Source of the DNA: Topomyia yanbarensis
Lineage: Eukaryota > Arthropoda > Insecta > Diptera > Culicidae
DNA length: 64,000 nt
Assembly: GCF_030247195.1 (NCBI RefSeq)
Contig: NC_080671.1
Location: forward strand, 9,439,343 to 9,503,342
Direction: 5' to 3'
Shown here: positions 1 through 11,485 of the stretch, in pieces
Layout: each line of letters starts with the position of its first letter
How positions within the stretch are numbered: position 1 is the stretch's first letter
Notes under the pieces: generated by a model
The model's input: only the letters and a program-made list of their open reading frames with translations
What the model was told of the DNA's origin: nothing
Databases searched by the model: none
Program-made: the position numbers and the translations under genes

Positions 1-119
1 ATATTTGAATATTAAAACCTGAGTAAAAGTTTGACCCATTAACTGACTCCTTAATCTCCAAGAAAACTTGCCATCTACTCTTTGCTAGCATAGGCCATTT
101 GAATTTCTGTAGAGATCAA

Positions 120-871
120 CCATCCAAATTCTGTAGAGATCAACAAAGCAATCCTTCGTCACTTTTCCTTTACGGAACCGAATTGTCGATGCGGAATAGG
201 ATCATTCTCTCGAATAGACTCCGGATACAGGACATAAGTGCAATCGGTCGATATGAACTGTGATCGGAGGCTGGTTTTCTTGGTTTTGAGAAGGGGATGA
301 CATTCACTTGCCTCCAGCCATGAGGGACAATATTACCCTCAAGAAACTTGTTGAATAAATTCAACAAACACCTCTTCGCAGAGTTTTGCAGATTTTGCAA
401 CAAACTGGATTTAACTCTGTTCAACGCCGGGGCATTATTGCTGTATGATAAGAGAGCAAGTGAGAACATCCAAAACTGTGATTCGTTCGCAATATCGCGG
501 GAGAGACGCGAGGCGATAGATTTTCTGTGCCCAATTTTAATTTCGCCTAGACAGACTTTCTTGGCGAAATAGCACCCGACGTATGCGAAACCGAAACAGT
601 TGCAACGAAACCGCAGAATATTGAAACGGCTGGATATTCGTTTCAATATTCTGCGGTTTCGTTGCAACTGTTTCGGTTTCGCATACGTCGGGTGCTCATC
701 AGGCCCCAAAGAGGGCTCATCGATGATTCTCGCGCTTTCTCGTCGACGAACCGACGCTAATACCCGCGTTTTTTGGCTTTCATCAAGCGTTTGGTCTGAG
801 CTTTTTTCGCAATGTCGAGAATCAAGCCAGTCAAAATCCTGGCAGGGCCGTATTAAGACTACGCGGAACCC
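120..871 (-). mobile_element. Degraded I-type LINE reverse-transcriptase fragment
   Basis: Minus-strand translation between about 530 and 170 gives a stretch close to the RT domain of the complete LINE at 18627-24665: the blocks NIVPHGWRQV, KPASDHSSYRPIALMSCIR and LFNKFLEG all have near-identical partners there. Homology resumes on the far side of a hairpin (572-695): the bases around 700-735 match the same LINE a few dozen codons upstream. The piece is 5' and 3' truncated and carries frameshifts. It is a dead relative of the family, not a gene. Confidence 0.85.
572..695. repeat. Perfect 57-bp inverted repeat (hairpin, 10-bp loop) inside the LINE fragment
   Basis: Left arm 572-628 and right arm 639-695 are exact reverse complements by base-by-base reading; the spacer is 629-638. 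The arms start GCACCCGACGTATGCG and contain two GAAACCG repeats. The hairpin sits between two colinear parts of the LINE fragment, so it is either an inserted fold-back element or a rearrangement. No target duplication was recognised. Confidence 0.9.
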
Positions 872-1149
872 CTGAGCATTCTTGAGCTAGGGGGCCCTAT
901 AATTGAACAGGTATAAACAACTGTAGTAGTAGGATGATAAAAAAAGATTCCCAGTATTAAGGAACCATTTCCGCTCCATGTCACTCTGAGAATCTTTTCC
1001 GAATTTGAGCCAAATCAGTCAACCGTGTTGAAATTATTTTAAAAAATAAAGTGGCATTATAAATATACGGAAAACAGACAATTTCCGATTTCCATAACCA
1101 GGTGTCATTGCCGATGTCCAAACATCGTCAAAACACAAGATGAATTATA

Positions 1150-1288
1150 TCTTTAAAGGTTACTTATTTTTCTGACCGATCTGACCGATGGTGGCAAACG
1201 TGCTAACACACTATATGCGGTAGTACGAGTTCGAACTCAGGTGAGCTGCGCGCAGTGAAATGGACTTATCAACTACGCTATGCTATTC
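1150..1288 (-). mobile_element. tRNA-derived SINE copy (Feilai-like)
   Basis: Read on the minus strand, the block has a tRNA-like head with an A-box-like TAGCGTAGTTGATAAGTCC and, about 35 bases on, a B-box-like GAGTTCGAACTC. The A-box region matches two other copies in this window (about 7998 and 53547). Mosquito SINEs of the Feilai type have tRNA-like heads; assignment to that named family is inference. The 3' end is ill-defined. Confidence 0.6.
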
Positions 1289-1533
1289 CAAGATTGTGTA
1301 ATCTGACTTGCATAATTTCAAGACATTTTTTTGAGGATTAAGGATTCCTAGATCAAAAAGGAGGAATATTGGGGTAGGGTGTGATAAACGTCCATTATAG
1401 GAACGTTATCCAGTGTAACAAAAATTTCTTCGTGCACACTCCATAATTACCATAAACGAAGCGCACAGCTGTTTATAATTTCAGGAATATTTTATGTACT
1501 TTGCACATTTTCACTTACATTGATTCGTTTAGT

Positions 1534-1803
1534 CACTGAGAATTGACATACAAGTCAAGTTTTCAACTTGTGTAAGAAATAAAACTGTCGCTTTGAAATG
1601 ACAACAGCAAGTAGCAACGTGCCACTGGTCGACGCTTCGATCGACCAGCAATCGCGATACGGGACTTGTATGCAAACTTGGATACAATAGAGATTCACGC
1701 ATGCGAACCTGCATACGCTGGTGATTTTCAACGTATGTTCATTTAAATGTTTACACAGGTTTTTCGGGAAAGTTTGTTCTAGCTTATATGTCTGTTCTCT
1801 GAG
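1534..1803. mobile_element. 270-bp MITE, copy 1
   Basis: The ends are CACTGAGAATTGACATACAAG and, inverted, an 18-20 bp partner ending GTTCTCTGAG. A 7-bp duplication GTTTAGT flanks it exactly (1527-1533 and 1804-1810). A second copy of exactly the same length lies at 39782-40051 with its own different 7-bp duplication. There is no coding capacity. Terminal inverted repeats plus a 7-bp TSD define a non-autonomous DNA transposon; the superfamily is uncertain (P- or hAT-like TSD sizes are nearest). Confidence 0.85.
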
Positions 1804-1810
1804 GTTTAGT

Positions 1811-2315
1811 ATTGTTCCTGGTATGATAGCTTCTTCATGTTCCTAATATGATGAAATTAAACGGAGTCGACTTCTGATTTTGGAAAAAGTCACATTTTTT
1901 TTCTTTCAATGAATTTTCCACTTCGCTTACTGATGCTCAAATTTGGGAACCTTTGAAATCAAACTATACTATTTTGAGTCCAAGCGCGCGAATCGTTTCG
2001 AGATTCAGTTTGTTCATTCGTTTCCGATAAAATAAAAATAACGGTTCTTTAAAATATTGTCCCTTTTTGCAAGAATTGTTGGTGAGGTAGATTTTTTTTT
2101 CATATTCCGATACATGTTTTGTGCATTGTGACCGGCTCATGGAGGCGTAAAAAACGGACTGGCAATAATAACAGTATCCCTATTTAATAAATTGGTGTAT
2201 CGAAGACAGCCATTAACATGCTCACTATTGAATACCTGTCGTTGAATACCTTAGTCATTACGTAAAACTGTACTGTTTGAAATTGCTTTCAAAACGACAC
2301 AAATAAAATTACCCA
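1811..2315. other. AT-rich spacer
   Basis: No ORF, RNA gene or repeat structure was recognised here. Confidence 0.5.
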
Positions 2316-2611
2316 AATTTATCAATATGATCGGTACAGTTCGTTTCAATGGCAGGAATGTAAGGAATGTAATTTTCATCCTGAAGAAAACCCCATACCG
2401 TACCATGCGAATTAAAATTACCAAGGACTAGTTGCGGTCCTGGTAGAAATTCCGTGATAATACAAAGCGTTCGGTGCCCATCGAGGCTCTAGGAGGACTG
2501 TACATGGAAGCAATGCAAAGGTTTAGAGATTAGAGGTTGCAAAGTGACAACTTCAATACCTGATGTCCAAGGGTGGTTAATTCGATTGAAATAATAGCAC
2601 TTATTAATCCC
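2316..2611 (-). mobile_element. LINE endonuclease fragment, left part
   Basis: The minus strand encodes LVLGNFNSHGTVWG, the conserved GDFNSHG-type motif of apurinic-like endonucleases of I/Jockey-type LINEs. The complete LINE in this window has LILGDFNSHGVLWG at the same place. The fragment is cut at 2611 by the long-TIR element and continues at 4467. Confidence 0.75.
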
Positions 2612-4466
2612 CACGGTGTCTTTTTTTAACAACTTTATGCAAAAAAATTCAGCATCTCTGAAACTTCAGGATATGAAAGAATGGGCTTTCCCCTTTCATT
2701 TGAAACCAAAATCAAAATAATCCGTCGGGGGGTCTAGAGCAACTTTTTTTTGAAGTTTTTTTTCGTGAAAACATAGATTTTACAATGGAACTAGTTCATA
2801 TTTCTGCTCCTAGATGGTGCTTTAGACATTCGAACAACACTAAAAGTGAGAATCTGATAGATTATTTAATTGTCTACAACTTTGTTACCAACTAAAAACC
2901 GAGTTGAAATTATTCCGAAAAGTAGTTTAATATTTTAACGAATTCTAAGTCTAAGTTAATTTCATAGAAAACAAGCACAATTCACAAGCACTTTTTTTAT
3001 TTGCCAAATAGTTGTATTTAGTTCAATAGTGAACTCAGCCGAATTTGAGAGCTTTGAAAGTCATCTTTTAGCTAAAAATTATAATTCCCTGATACAGGCC
3101 ACCATTCATATTTTTGGGATGAGAAGTTTTAGATAAGTGTTGACCAAACTAGTATGATATTAATATTCTTTTTCATGATGGTAAGTGATTCCTCCCGCAG
3201 AAACAGCCTTTTCAATTATGTATGCTTTCTTTTTCATTTTTTCGATTGTTCTCAGGGATGACTGATAACTATTCTTACATGAATCTCCTACTCTGTTAGC
3301 ATCTTCGTATAAAATTGACTTGTCCTGAACTTCAACCTTTATATTTGAACAAACTCAATGAAACTTTTAACGCACCATTGCAATATTTCGCGGATTTCAT
3401 TGGTTAAAAACGCTGATTATCCGTTTTCAAAATTAACTCAATGTGACGAACAGTGAACAAAAAAAGTGAGTTTTTGGATGAAGATAATTTTTTTGGTATA
3501 TATTAGAGGACTTCTATGTATATAAGGTTATTGTTGTACTCAAATCATATTTTGTTTTGAAAAGTAATACATATCGCATAATCTAGGATCAATTTAGTAA
3601 CGATATCTCGCATAATTGATAGGAAATCGCCGTAAAATCCAACTGCCACAATATGCTTTGCAGAGAATATTTGAATAAATCATTTCACACTAACCACTAA
3701 TTTGGACAGTTACTGCTGTGGTTTGCGTTAAATTAGAAACGGTGTGTCCCAACATTTCGTCTTGAACGGAATTATAATAGCTGACTTAAGCGATCATAAC
3801 CTAAATTATACAACGTATGGTCCTTTCTAAAACACCCGTGTAACAAAACATAAATGTAAGCAAACCCTTGTAACCAAGCAATACCTTCCGATGAATGGTA
3901 GTCCCTTCGAGCCTATCGGGAAAGATTACAAACCAAAAGCACAAATAGTTTTCTGACTCTGTCAAACATCCCAATTTTCAGAAGTTCAATTAGAATTATC
4001 AACGTAATGAATCCCGTCTAATATTTTCATGCCACCAAACCCAATTTTTTTTTTTTTTTTGGTTATGTAATAAGTGTGAGAAAACATATTTCCAAACCAC
4101 TAGGCCTTGTGTGAAGCTATCTTAGATATAACTTTGTTAAAATCTTAAACAACTTTTCCGGATGATTTCAGATCAGTTTTTAGTGGTCAACAAACTTGTA
4201 GACAATTAAATTTTCTATCAAATTCTCACTTTTAGTGTTGTCCGAATGTATAAAGCACCATCTAGGGACAGAAATATGAACTATCCCCAGTAGTAAAACC
4301 TATATTGTTACGAAAAAAACTTCAAAAAAAAAAGTTGCTCTGGACCCCCCGACGGATTATTTTGATCTTAGTTTCAAATGAAAGGGGAAAGCCCATTCTT
4401 TCATATTCCGAAGTTTCAGAGATGCTGAATTTTTTTGCATAAAATTGTTCTAATAAATACACCGTG
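2612..4466. mobile_element. 1.86-kb non-autonomous DNA transposon with about 330-bp terminal inverted repeats
   Basis: Left TIR 2612 to about 2940 and right TIR about 4136-4466 are inverted, imperfect copies with the same order of motifs, including the GGGAAAGCCCATTCTTTCAT block and the TAATTGTCTACAA block. Both ends read CACGGTGT inward. A 5-bp duplication ATCCC flanks it exactly (2607-2611 and 4467-4471). The interrupted sequence is a LINE endonuclease, so the insertion is certain. The middle (2940-4136) is AT-rich with no ORF over 60 codons. A CAC-GTG terminal heptamer with a 5-bp TSD is reminiscent of Transib; that assignment is inference. Confidence 0.85.
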
Positions 4467-4640
4467 ATCCCCAAAACTACTCCTCCATAGATACAGACGA
4501 ATTATATTAAAATCATGATATCTATAGCGGTAGTTAGTTTCATATAATGCGAAAGCTGTTTAGTAAATGTGATTGTGGGTTTCTCCAACTCTCAAGCAAA
4601 ACACGCGATTTTATGTTGTAATGCTTCAAGCTACGAATAT
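4467..4640 (-). mobile_element. LINE endonuclease fragment, right part
   Basis: Minus-strand reading gives FALYETNY followed by HDFNIIRL, matching FALCETWL and NDFNIIRL of the complete LINE's endonuclease N-terminus. It is the upstream continuation of the fragment at 2316-2611, displaced by the inserted element. Confidence 0.75.
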
Positions 4641-6540
4641 ATTTGGATAACATTTTGGTTTATGACTAAAGAAATTGTTTACTTACAAATTTGGTGAAAA
4701 CACGGAACGATAGGTTGGGTCATTTCAGACAACCAAATTTGCGGTGAAGTTCAGTCCCTATTAGTATAAATTTGGCGGTTAGGTTAAGTTCAAACATATT
4801 CTTAGTTTATGGTGTATTATAAGCTATACTCACAGTAGAGTAGAATACGTATAGAATTAGGTAGATCTAGATAGCAATACGTATAGATTAAGTTTCGTAT
4901 GTAGGTAATATTATTTTTGTTTTCAAATTACTCACTCTCGATAAAGCACTTATTTATAATTATTAGGGAATATTTAAATTATAGAAATGGGGTATTTATA
5001 TGGTAAGGTAAGGAGGCGCTTGTACCGATAATATTAGAATTGTAGATCAAGCACTGTGCACTAGCAACGTAACTGTCCGAGCAAACGTTCAATTTTGCTG
5101 TATCATTACCATTTGACGTTTCGGGTCTTTCGCTCAGCCATGACAGTGAAGGTCTCGCTAACGGGGGCACTCGATCCTCGCCGCGTCGCAGTGGCTGGAG
5201 GCTGGCCAAAACCTCAAAAAATTATTTTTGAAATATTGATATTTTATATTTTTCTTAAATTTCTCATGTATTGAATGACGTTTATTCAAAATTTTATGAT
5301 CATTGGATAAGAACACGATTTTTAACATGAGTTTAAACGTAGCAAAGTCCGGACTTTTTAATGATTTTCATTTCCGAAACCACTATTGCTCTGTTCACTT
5401 CAAATGCATGTTGCTCTATTGATTTTGGTCCGATTTTAGCACAACTAATTTCATTATGAAGAGAAACAAAAAAACTTGGTTAGTGAATAAAATACATTTG
5501 GTAAATTTGCTTGGAACTATGACTTTTTCGTTTAAATATGTTTGAGGTGGTCAGATCAAAAATACTTTTTTCACTAATGTATTCTGTACAAATTTCGGAA
5601 TCATTTCGGAACGGTCACATAGTATACATTCTATGGGAAATAACCTCTACTTTTCGAATATCATGGTCTCGTTCTGCGCCTAGGTGCGCAAAAAAGTTTA
5701 AGGAGATTTTGAAGCTTTGTTGCTGATATGGAGCCGCATGGTGCTTTGTGTAAAATAATTAGACAATCTACAGTAAACCAACACGTTATATAATGCATTT
5801 AAAGTAGAGTTATTCATTTTTTATGATATTGCTGACATTGGTGAACAGTAATGGAAAATCTATCATGAAAACGGGATCATAGTTATAAGAAAGGTTCAAT
5901 GACACTGTATGGAAAAATGCATTTAATATTTTACGACTTTTGGCATCAAAAATGTGCTCAGCACCTCAAAATTAGCTTAAATTGTGATTTTCAGCCAAAT
6001 TAGGTAACATTTGAGGTTTTGTCCGACTTCTGTTTGAAGACCTGCCACTGTGCGTCGTCTCAACAGGGAGTATCGTCGCAACAGTAAACATTTGAAGGAA
6101 TCTACTTTCGGGAGGATACTTCTGCAGCTCTACTGTAAGCAGGCACCATTTAAGAGAGGGGGGGAGGGAGTAAGGGTTCTGGCGTGAATTTTTTTTTGTT
6201 TCGAAATTTTGGTGAAGCGAATTGATCAAAACTTTTGAACATTATAATGTAACATTTCAAAAACATTATGTAATTTTCACATGCAAAAATTTTGACAGTC
6301 GACTACACGAAGTAGTCATGTTGTATTTGTTGTTGTATGTTTCGAAAATATTTATTGAAGGTAGTAGACAAACCGAAGCTACAAAAGTAAACTCGATTTT
6401 ATTAGTGATTTGAGTGATTTGAGCGGCCTAAAATGAGCTGTACCGAAAGCATTACTTTGTATGACGAATACATTAACAGTTAATATTGCTTTACTGGAAA
6501 TGCTACAAGGTGCAAAACGTCCACTAGTTGGACCATTTAC
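4641..6540. other. AT-rich spacer
   Basis: Only short chance ORFs (61-85 codons) without recognisable domains or splice context. No RNA gene or element ends were recognised. Confidence 0.5.
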
Positions 6541-7405
6541 TTTGACAATCGATCTGACAAATATTAAGAGATGTGAACAGATTCGACTTCTCCTTCGAAC
6601 AGTTTTTGACATTTGTCACTCAGTCTAACCTGGGACGGAACATGCGGATAGAAATGAAAACGATTGTCAATTGATCCAGGTCTGAAACGTCACTTTGAAC
6701 CAGTGTGAGGCAGAATGAGAACGCATGAGAGCAAAATTGGAAACGAAGAACAAAAAATGGAAAAGAAAAGATCTATCCGCATGTCCCGTCCCAGAGCGAA
6801 TTAAATTTGTTAGTTGGATAGAGGCTGTGGCCCAACCAGCGAATCACAACTGTATTTCTATTGGTTTGGGCTTGAGGGATTATGCAACGAAACATTTAAA
6901 CCAAACAATAAATCAGTCTTGGAAAAAAGGAATGCTTTATTATGAGCGTCACACCAAATACGAATATCACGGCAGTGTGCGCACTCCCAAGAAGTGCGAT
7001 AAAAGTGCACATAGTTCGTCATTGGTAGTTCCGTGCACTGGTTTTGCGCTTTTTTACACATTTGTGCAAAAGCTGGATTGTTCCATTTACATTTCCGCTC
7101 GATAGTTCACAACCCGGTGAACTCCGCTACAATCGTGATTCGCTGGTTGGTCACTTTTTCATTGGACCGCTTTTTGGTTGGACCTCCTCTAGTTGTCCGA
7201 TTAAAAAGCATCGGATTGTCATGTCAAATTCGCTCTTTAACAATCGAACTGATATTAATTAGAGATGTGCACAGATGCATTTAAACTACTAACGACTCCT
7301 TTGTGGAGTTTTCGACATCTGTCAGACGGTTCTACTAGCGAATAAAATACATTAGTTGGACGTATGGTGTGGCCCAACCAGCGAATTACGACTATCGTTG
7401 CACGG
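6541..7405. repeat. Direct duplication of an unclassified repeat module
   Basis: The segment 6541-6629 plus 6795-6860 aligns colinearly with 7239-7405. Shared blocks include ACAATCGA-CTGA, AGAGATGTG-ACAGAT and GTGGCCCAACCAGCGAAT. The upstream copy is interrupted by a 165-bp element. Between the copies lies related but scrambled sequence with further TTGGACC motifs. It is probably a decayed DNA element with internal duplication; the family is unknown. Confidence 0.65.
6630..6794. mobile_element. 165-bp MITE nested in a repeat module
   Basis: The termini are inverted repeats of about 23 bp: left CTGGGACGGAACATGCGGAT, right (inverted) CTGGGACGGGACATGCGGAT. The paralogous module at 7239-7405 has no such sequence at the corresponding place (about 7333), giving an internal empty site. 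The target duplication is not clear; perhaps three bases. Confidence 0.75.
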
Positions 7406-7717
7406 TTGTCAAATATGGCAATCGAATCAACTAGAAGTATTCGATGCACTTATTTATTATAGCCAAAAGAACAGGTGCACCGAAGGCGTTAATGTGCACT
7501 TATATCACACTTTTAAAGCACTTGAACGATCCAATTTGGTGTTAAATTGGCAGTTTAACATTAATGAAACTTAGTCGCAACTATTTTTTATAAATTCTTT
7601 TGTTTATATTTACGCAGAGACTTATTCGAACAAAATATAAGCTATCAAATAAGTAAAAAAAGTTTGTGTCCACGTTTGAACGAATACTCATTAAAATACC
7701 TGCGCCGCGTACCCAGA

Positions 7718-7794
7718 TTTTATTTATTTATTTATTCATTTATTTATTTACTCATTGATTTGTTTATTTATTTATTTATATGTTTATTTATTTT
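7718..7794. repeat. (TTTA)n microsatellite, imperfect
   Basis: About 77 bp of TTTA units with interruptions such as TTCA and TTTG. Confidence 0.9.
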
Positions 7795-7997
7795 GGTATT
7801 CATTATCCCATGATTGCTAATTTGTATCAATTCGTTCATCATTTACTTATTTCCAAAGCGGCTTGAAGTTTAAATAGAAAAAAATATTACAATATTACCA
7901 CGATTCCAGATTTCGCTACTAAAAGTCTGTCAATCCAAAAACTTTATAGAAAATGTTACACCCAACTATTTTGCCAAAAGAATGCTGTATGCTATTT

Positions 7998-8168
7998 GGC
8001 GGACAGTCTACTTAGTAGTTGTTAAATCGATTGCCTTATACGCAGCCCACCTGGGTTCGATTCTCAACCGCGTACATAGGGTTAGTGATTTTTCTAAAAA
8101 GATTTTTGTAACTCGAAAAAATGAAAATAACTCTAAGATCAAAACCTCTATAATCGAAATAAAGAAAT
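7998..8168 (+). mobile_element. tRNA-derived SINE copy (Feilai-like)
   Basis: The tRNA-like head has the run TAAATCGATTGCCTTATACG and a B-box GGGTTCGATTCTC. The 3' end is CTCTATAATCGAAATAAA, shared exactly with the copy at 53547-53664. The A-box is mutated (TTAGTAGTTG). It lies about 265 bp upstream of the TTC19-like gene. Confidence 0.75.
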
Positions 8169-8432
8169 CTGCTGAATTGATCCATAATCCGGAATTGTCA
8201 CTACCCATTTTTGAGTAACACTTTATTCTCAGAGTGGACTAAAATTTGCGGAGTGTGTGAACTACATGAATCCATCAGGAAAAATCTCACGCACACTCGC
8301 ATATCCACCCGGTTAGCAAACAGTTAAACGTCAAAACATTCAAAGCTGCAGCTGTTTACATCTGCTGTTTACAAAATTTTACAAGTCTAATAAAATAGTA
8401 ATTAAATTATTCCTCTACAAACATCCGCCGAA

Positions 8433-9555
8433 ATGCTGCGGAAACTTCACGCCAACCTGGTTAGTTCCCTTTCCCGACGAAGCTTCATATCCATTCACCA
8501 CCCGCGAGTTAGCAGTGCCTGCCAGCAACCGGAAACACCAACTCCTACAGAACAGCGACAATATCACGACCAAAACAACAGCAGGGAACAATCATCCCAA
8601 AGCAGGAGAAGCTATCATCCGATTCCGGTCATCACAGCCAGCACGTTCCTGTCGTGGTTCAGCAAGAAAAATGACGAAGACACACCGGAAAGTAAACTAA
8701 TTACCACTATAAAAATGTCGATTTTAAGCATCCAACGAGAGGAATACAAGAAGGCAGAACAGCTGTTGCACGTTGCTCTCAAAATGGCACAGGACTTGCA
8801 AAGTAAGGACGGTATCACCTACATCTTCGACATTATGGCAAATTTAGCAATGGAGGTAGGTGAGTTTGCCAAAGCGGAGAAACTGTTTGTCGAAGTTATG
8901 CAGCGATTGTTTGCCGATGGCTTCCTGGAAGATCACATGAAAATGCTACACATCAGTTCGAAAGTTGCCCACTTGGAACAGCTACAAGGTCATCTGGACA
9001 AGGCAGCCCAAGGATTCGAGTGGACGATCTCAAAGCTAGAAGAAAATCTCAAACGGATGGGTGATGATAAGGAGGTTCGGGAGTTGTGGGGGCTCACGAA
9101 GAACTGGTACGCGCAGCTGTTGATGGAGATGAAGCGCTTCGCGGAGGCGAAGCATTGTTTCCAGCAAGCTTACGATGCGTACACGGAAATTCATGGTAAA
9201 CTGACGGAGGAAGGGCTGTCGATACTGAACAATATTAGCGTGGCTTGTTCGAATGTAAGTTTTTGTAGCAATTGAATTATTCCTAATTTAATTGATTCTG
9301 TTTTAGCTGGAAGACTACGCTACAGCTGAAAAATATCTCCAGGAAGCAATCGCTCTTGCAGTGCAGATACCGGATCTTGCGGAAGCGGGGGTGTACCGGG
9401 CAAATCTGGGTTTGCTATATCTGCAGCAGGGACTGCTCAAGCAGGCGAACGAGTTTTGCTCGTTCGCTTGGAAATACGGCAAGCAGCATAAACATGAGGA
9501 AACTGTGATACAGGCCGACTACTGTCTGCAGCAGATTAGGGCTGCACAAAAGTAG
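8433..9555 (+). CDS. Ttc19: TTC19-like mitochondrial tetratricopeptide protein (exons 8433-9254, 9307-9555)
   Basis: Two exons joined by a 52-bp GT-AG intron (9255-9306) in phase 0 give a 356-residue protein. The N-terminus (MLRKLHANLVSSLSRRSF) is basic, Ser-rich and free of acidic residues, as in a mitochondrial presequence. A short hydrophobic stretch (VITASTFLSWF, about residue 67) could be the inner-membrane anchor. From about residue 85 onward it is helical TPR-type repeat, with motifs such as EEYKKAEQLL, GEFAKAEKLF, KRFAEAKHCFQQAY and EDYATAEKYLQEAI. TTC19 is a known complex III assembly and maintenance factor that clears Rieske-protein fragments; that role comes from family knowledge. 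The ATG at 8433 is the only start that keeps the presequence. Read-through of the intron would stop after 280 residues, so splicing is needed for the last TPRs. Confidence 0.9.
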
Positions 9556-9859
9556 AACTGGCCGATCTAGAGAAGTTGGTTGACATTTTGGCAGAGAGAA
9601 TTTCAACAGGGGTTATTATTGGAAAGTATTGTTTTGTCCAAACATACGTTGGTACACTTATTGTAAAAATATATTCGTTTACATTTGATAGACTGTTGCA
9701 CAGCAAAGTAGTAATTGTGTTTTTTTCTTCTTAGCGCTACGTAGTTTATATGCTTTCCTCAACTTATTGTGAAAAATTCGAACTGATAGGACTCGATTTG
9801 ATCACTCAACAATGTTTAAGAGGTTTTTTATTTGAGCACCTTCAAAACTTAAAAGGTTC
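9556..9859. other. 3' flank of the TTC19-like gene
   Basis: No canonical AATAAA was seen close to the stop; AATATA at about 9668 is the nearest variant. Nothing else was recognised. Confidence 0.4.
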
Positions 9860-10640
9860 TCACCCTTCGTAACGTTTCTACATTTACCAAAAGGCAGACC
9901 GCGTCATCACTTTTGAACGCTTTTTACCAGGTAGGTGTGATACAAAATCTTGGGTAAAGCAAATTTCAACGTCTGAAAACTCATTTTCGATCCATGGCAA
10001 AACTACTGATCGATCTTCACGCCATCCGGAATCAGAAAACAGAAGATTTTTACCATGTCTGCCACTGTAGCTCAAATCATAACCGAATGCGGGTTTCGCG
10101 CCCTGTATACACATCACTGGGATAATTGTAATCAAGATTTTTATCGAGTACCCTATCATTTTGATGGTTAAATTTGCGGCTTTTATCGACTAATTTCTCA
10201 TCCGAATAGATAACGACGGTGTTAGGAAGCGAACCAGCTTCTTAGCATTTTGCATCTTTCCAGTCTTCTTTTTTCGTTGCCTCAGAAATAAGCTGGTGTT
10301 GTCAGAGTTTGTATGGTCCGAGGTCTTTTTTACCACAGTTCGGGTCATCTTACGCCACGCATTGTTGTTCTTAACAATTTAGTTGATGGATCTAACCGAT
10401 TTGCAACGTATTTCGTTGACCACACCTTTAATCAATGACTTTGTCCTTACAGAATAAGGCTTTTTCGATCCTGGACGCCTAGATGCTTCATTTCTATCTT
10501 ACAATAGTTTCTTGCATAGCCAGAATATTTTAGATTCACACCGAGCAGCTTCGTTATGTCTTCAACGGACGACTGTTTCCTTAATAGTTCCAAAACTGCA
10601 CAGCGCTTAGATGCCCACTCCTTAGTTCTGAAATTTCACA
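9860..10640 (-). pseudogene. Decayed mariner-like transposase
   Basis: Minus-strand frames read in succession give IS630-Tc1-mariner landmarks. They are an N-terminal EWASKRCAVLELL helix, GVVNEIRCKSVRSI, RLERCKMLRSW, a VYTGR-NPASVMI segment followed by VADMVKI (the conserved SVMVWAAVASDGK region), and CFTQDFVSHLPGKK (the QDxAPAHxxK region with the second Asp). Many stops and frameshifts separate them. The only long open segment is 9884-10159. It is dead; no termini were located. Confidence 0.7.
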
Positions 10641-11125
10641 ATATCACTAAACAATTATTACATTAACTTTATCCCAGAAACAGCTTTTATTTGTTCCCAG
10701 CAGTTTGCAATTGGTTTTTTTATTATATTTATTGTCGTGACCGGAGCTTTTGCATCTGCTCTCATCTATTTCCTTCCAAAAACTAAAGCTAGATTGTCTG
10801 TCATAACAACCAAGGCCTGCTTACCTAAAATCATTCTACCGTTTGCTTTTAACGCATCAAGGTGAAAACAGAATAGATTGATAATTTGTACGAGTATTGA
10901 GATATCTGACGTTTAAAATACGCACACAGAGATTTCGCATTTTTATACTACCGCCCTTCCCTTAAGCCCACAAGCGGTTTGTTTTCCTCCCAATTCGCAG
11001 TGCAAATGATTTGTTTTCCTCCCAATTTAAACGTCAAAACGGCACAATACTAACGCAGCTGGATAAGTCTATAGAACATAATTATTTGTTACGTCAAACG
11101 TTCAATATTGATTTATTATATCCTA
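10641..11125. other. Spacer with a short direct repeat
   Basis: An 18-bp direct repeat TTTGTTTTCCTCCCAATT occurs at 10978-10995 and 11010-11027. Nothing else was recognised. Confidence 0.5.
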
Positions 11126-11485
11126 CACTCAAAAAAATTAGCACATACTATCCATGTGAAATAGTATATTATTTTTTCCGTATAACATATCCAATGTATT
11201 TTATGTAATATCCAAGTGAAAGAAGAACGGTAACCATAATAAAAGTCAAGTGATCTATCACATAAATTCAATGCGGTACTTTACATGATTTTCCTATAAA
11301 TTTAAATAAATTTTATATTGTTAAAATCATGTGGTCTCTTATAATTTTTAAATGTTTTGCTAAAAAGAAACATTATATAAGTTCAACCTGATATTCCGGT
11401 AAACATTATTGATGTAAACATCATCTGAATTCTCTCTAAATTAATTAAAAATCAGTATTCATGTTATATTTTTAATACAAAACAT

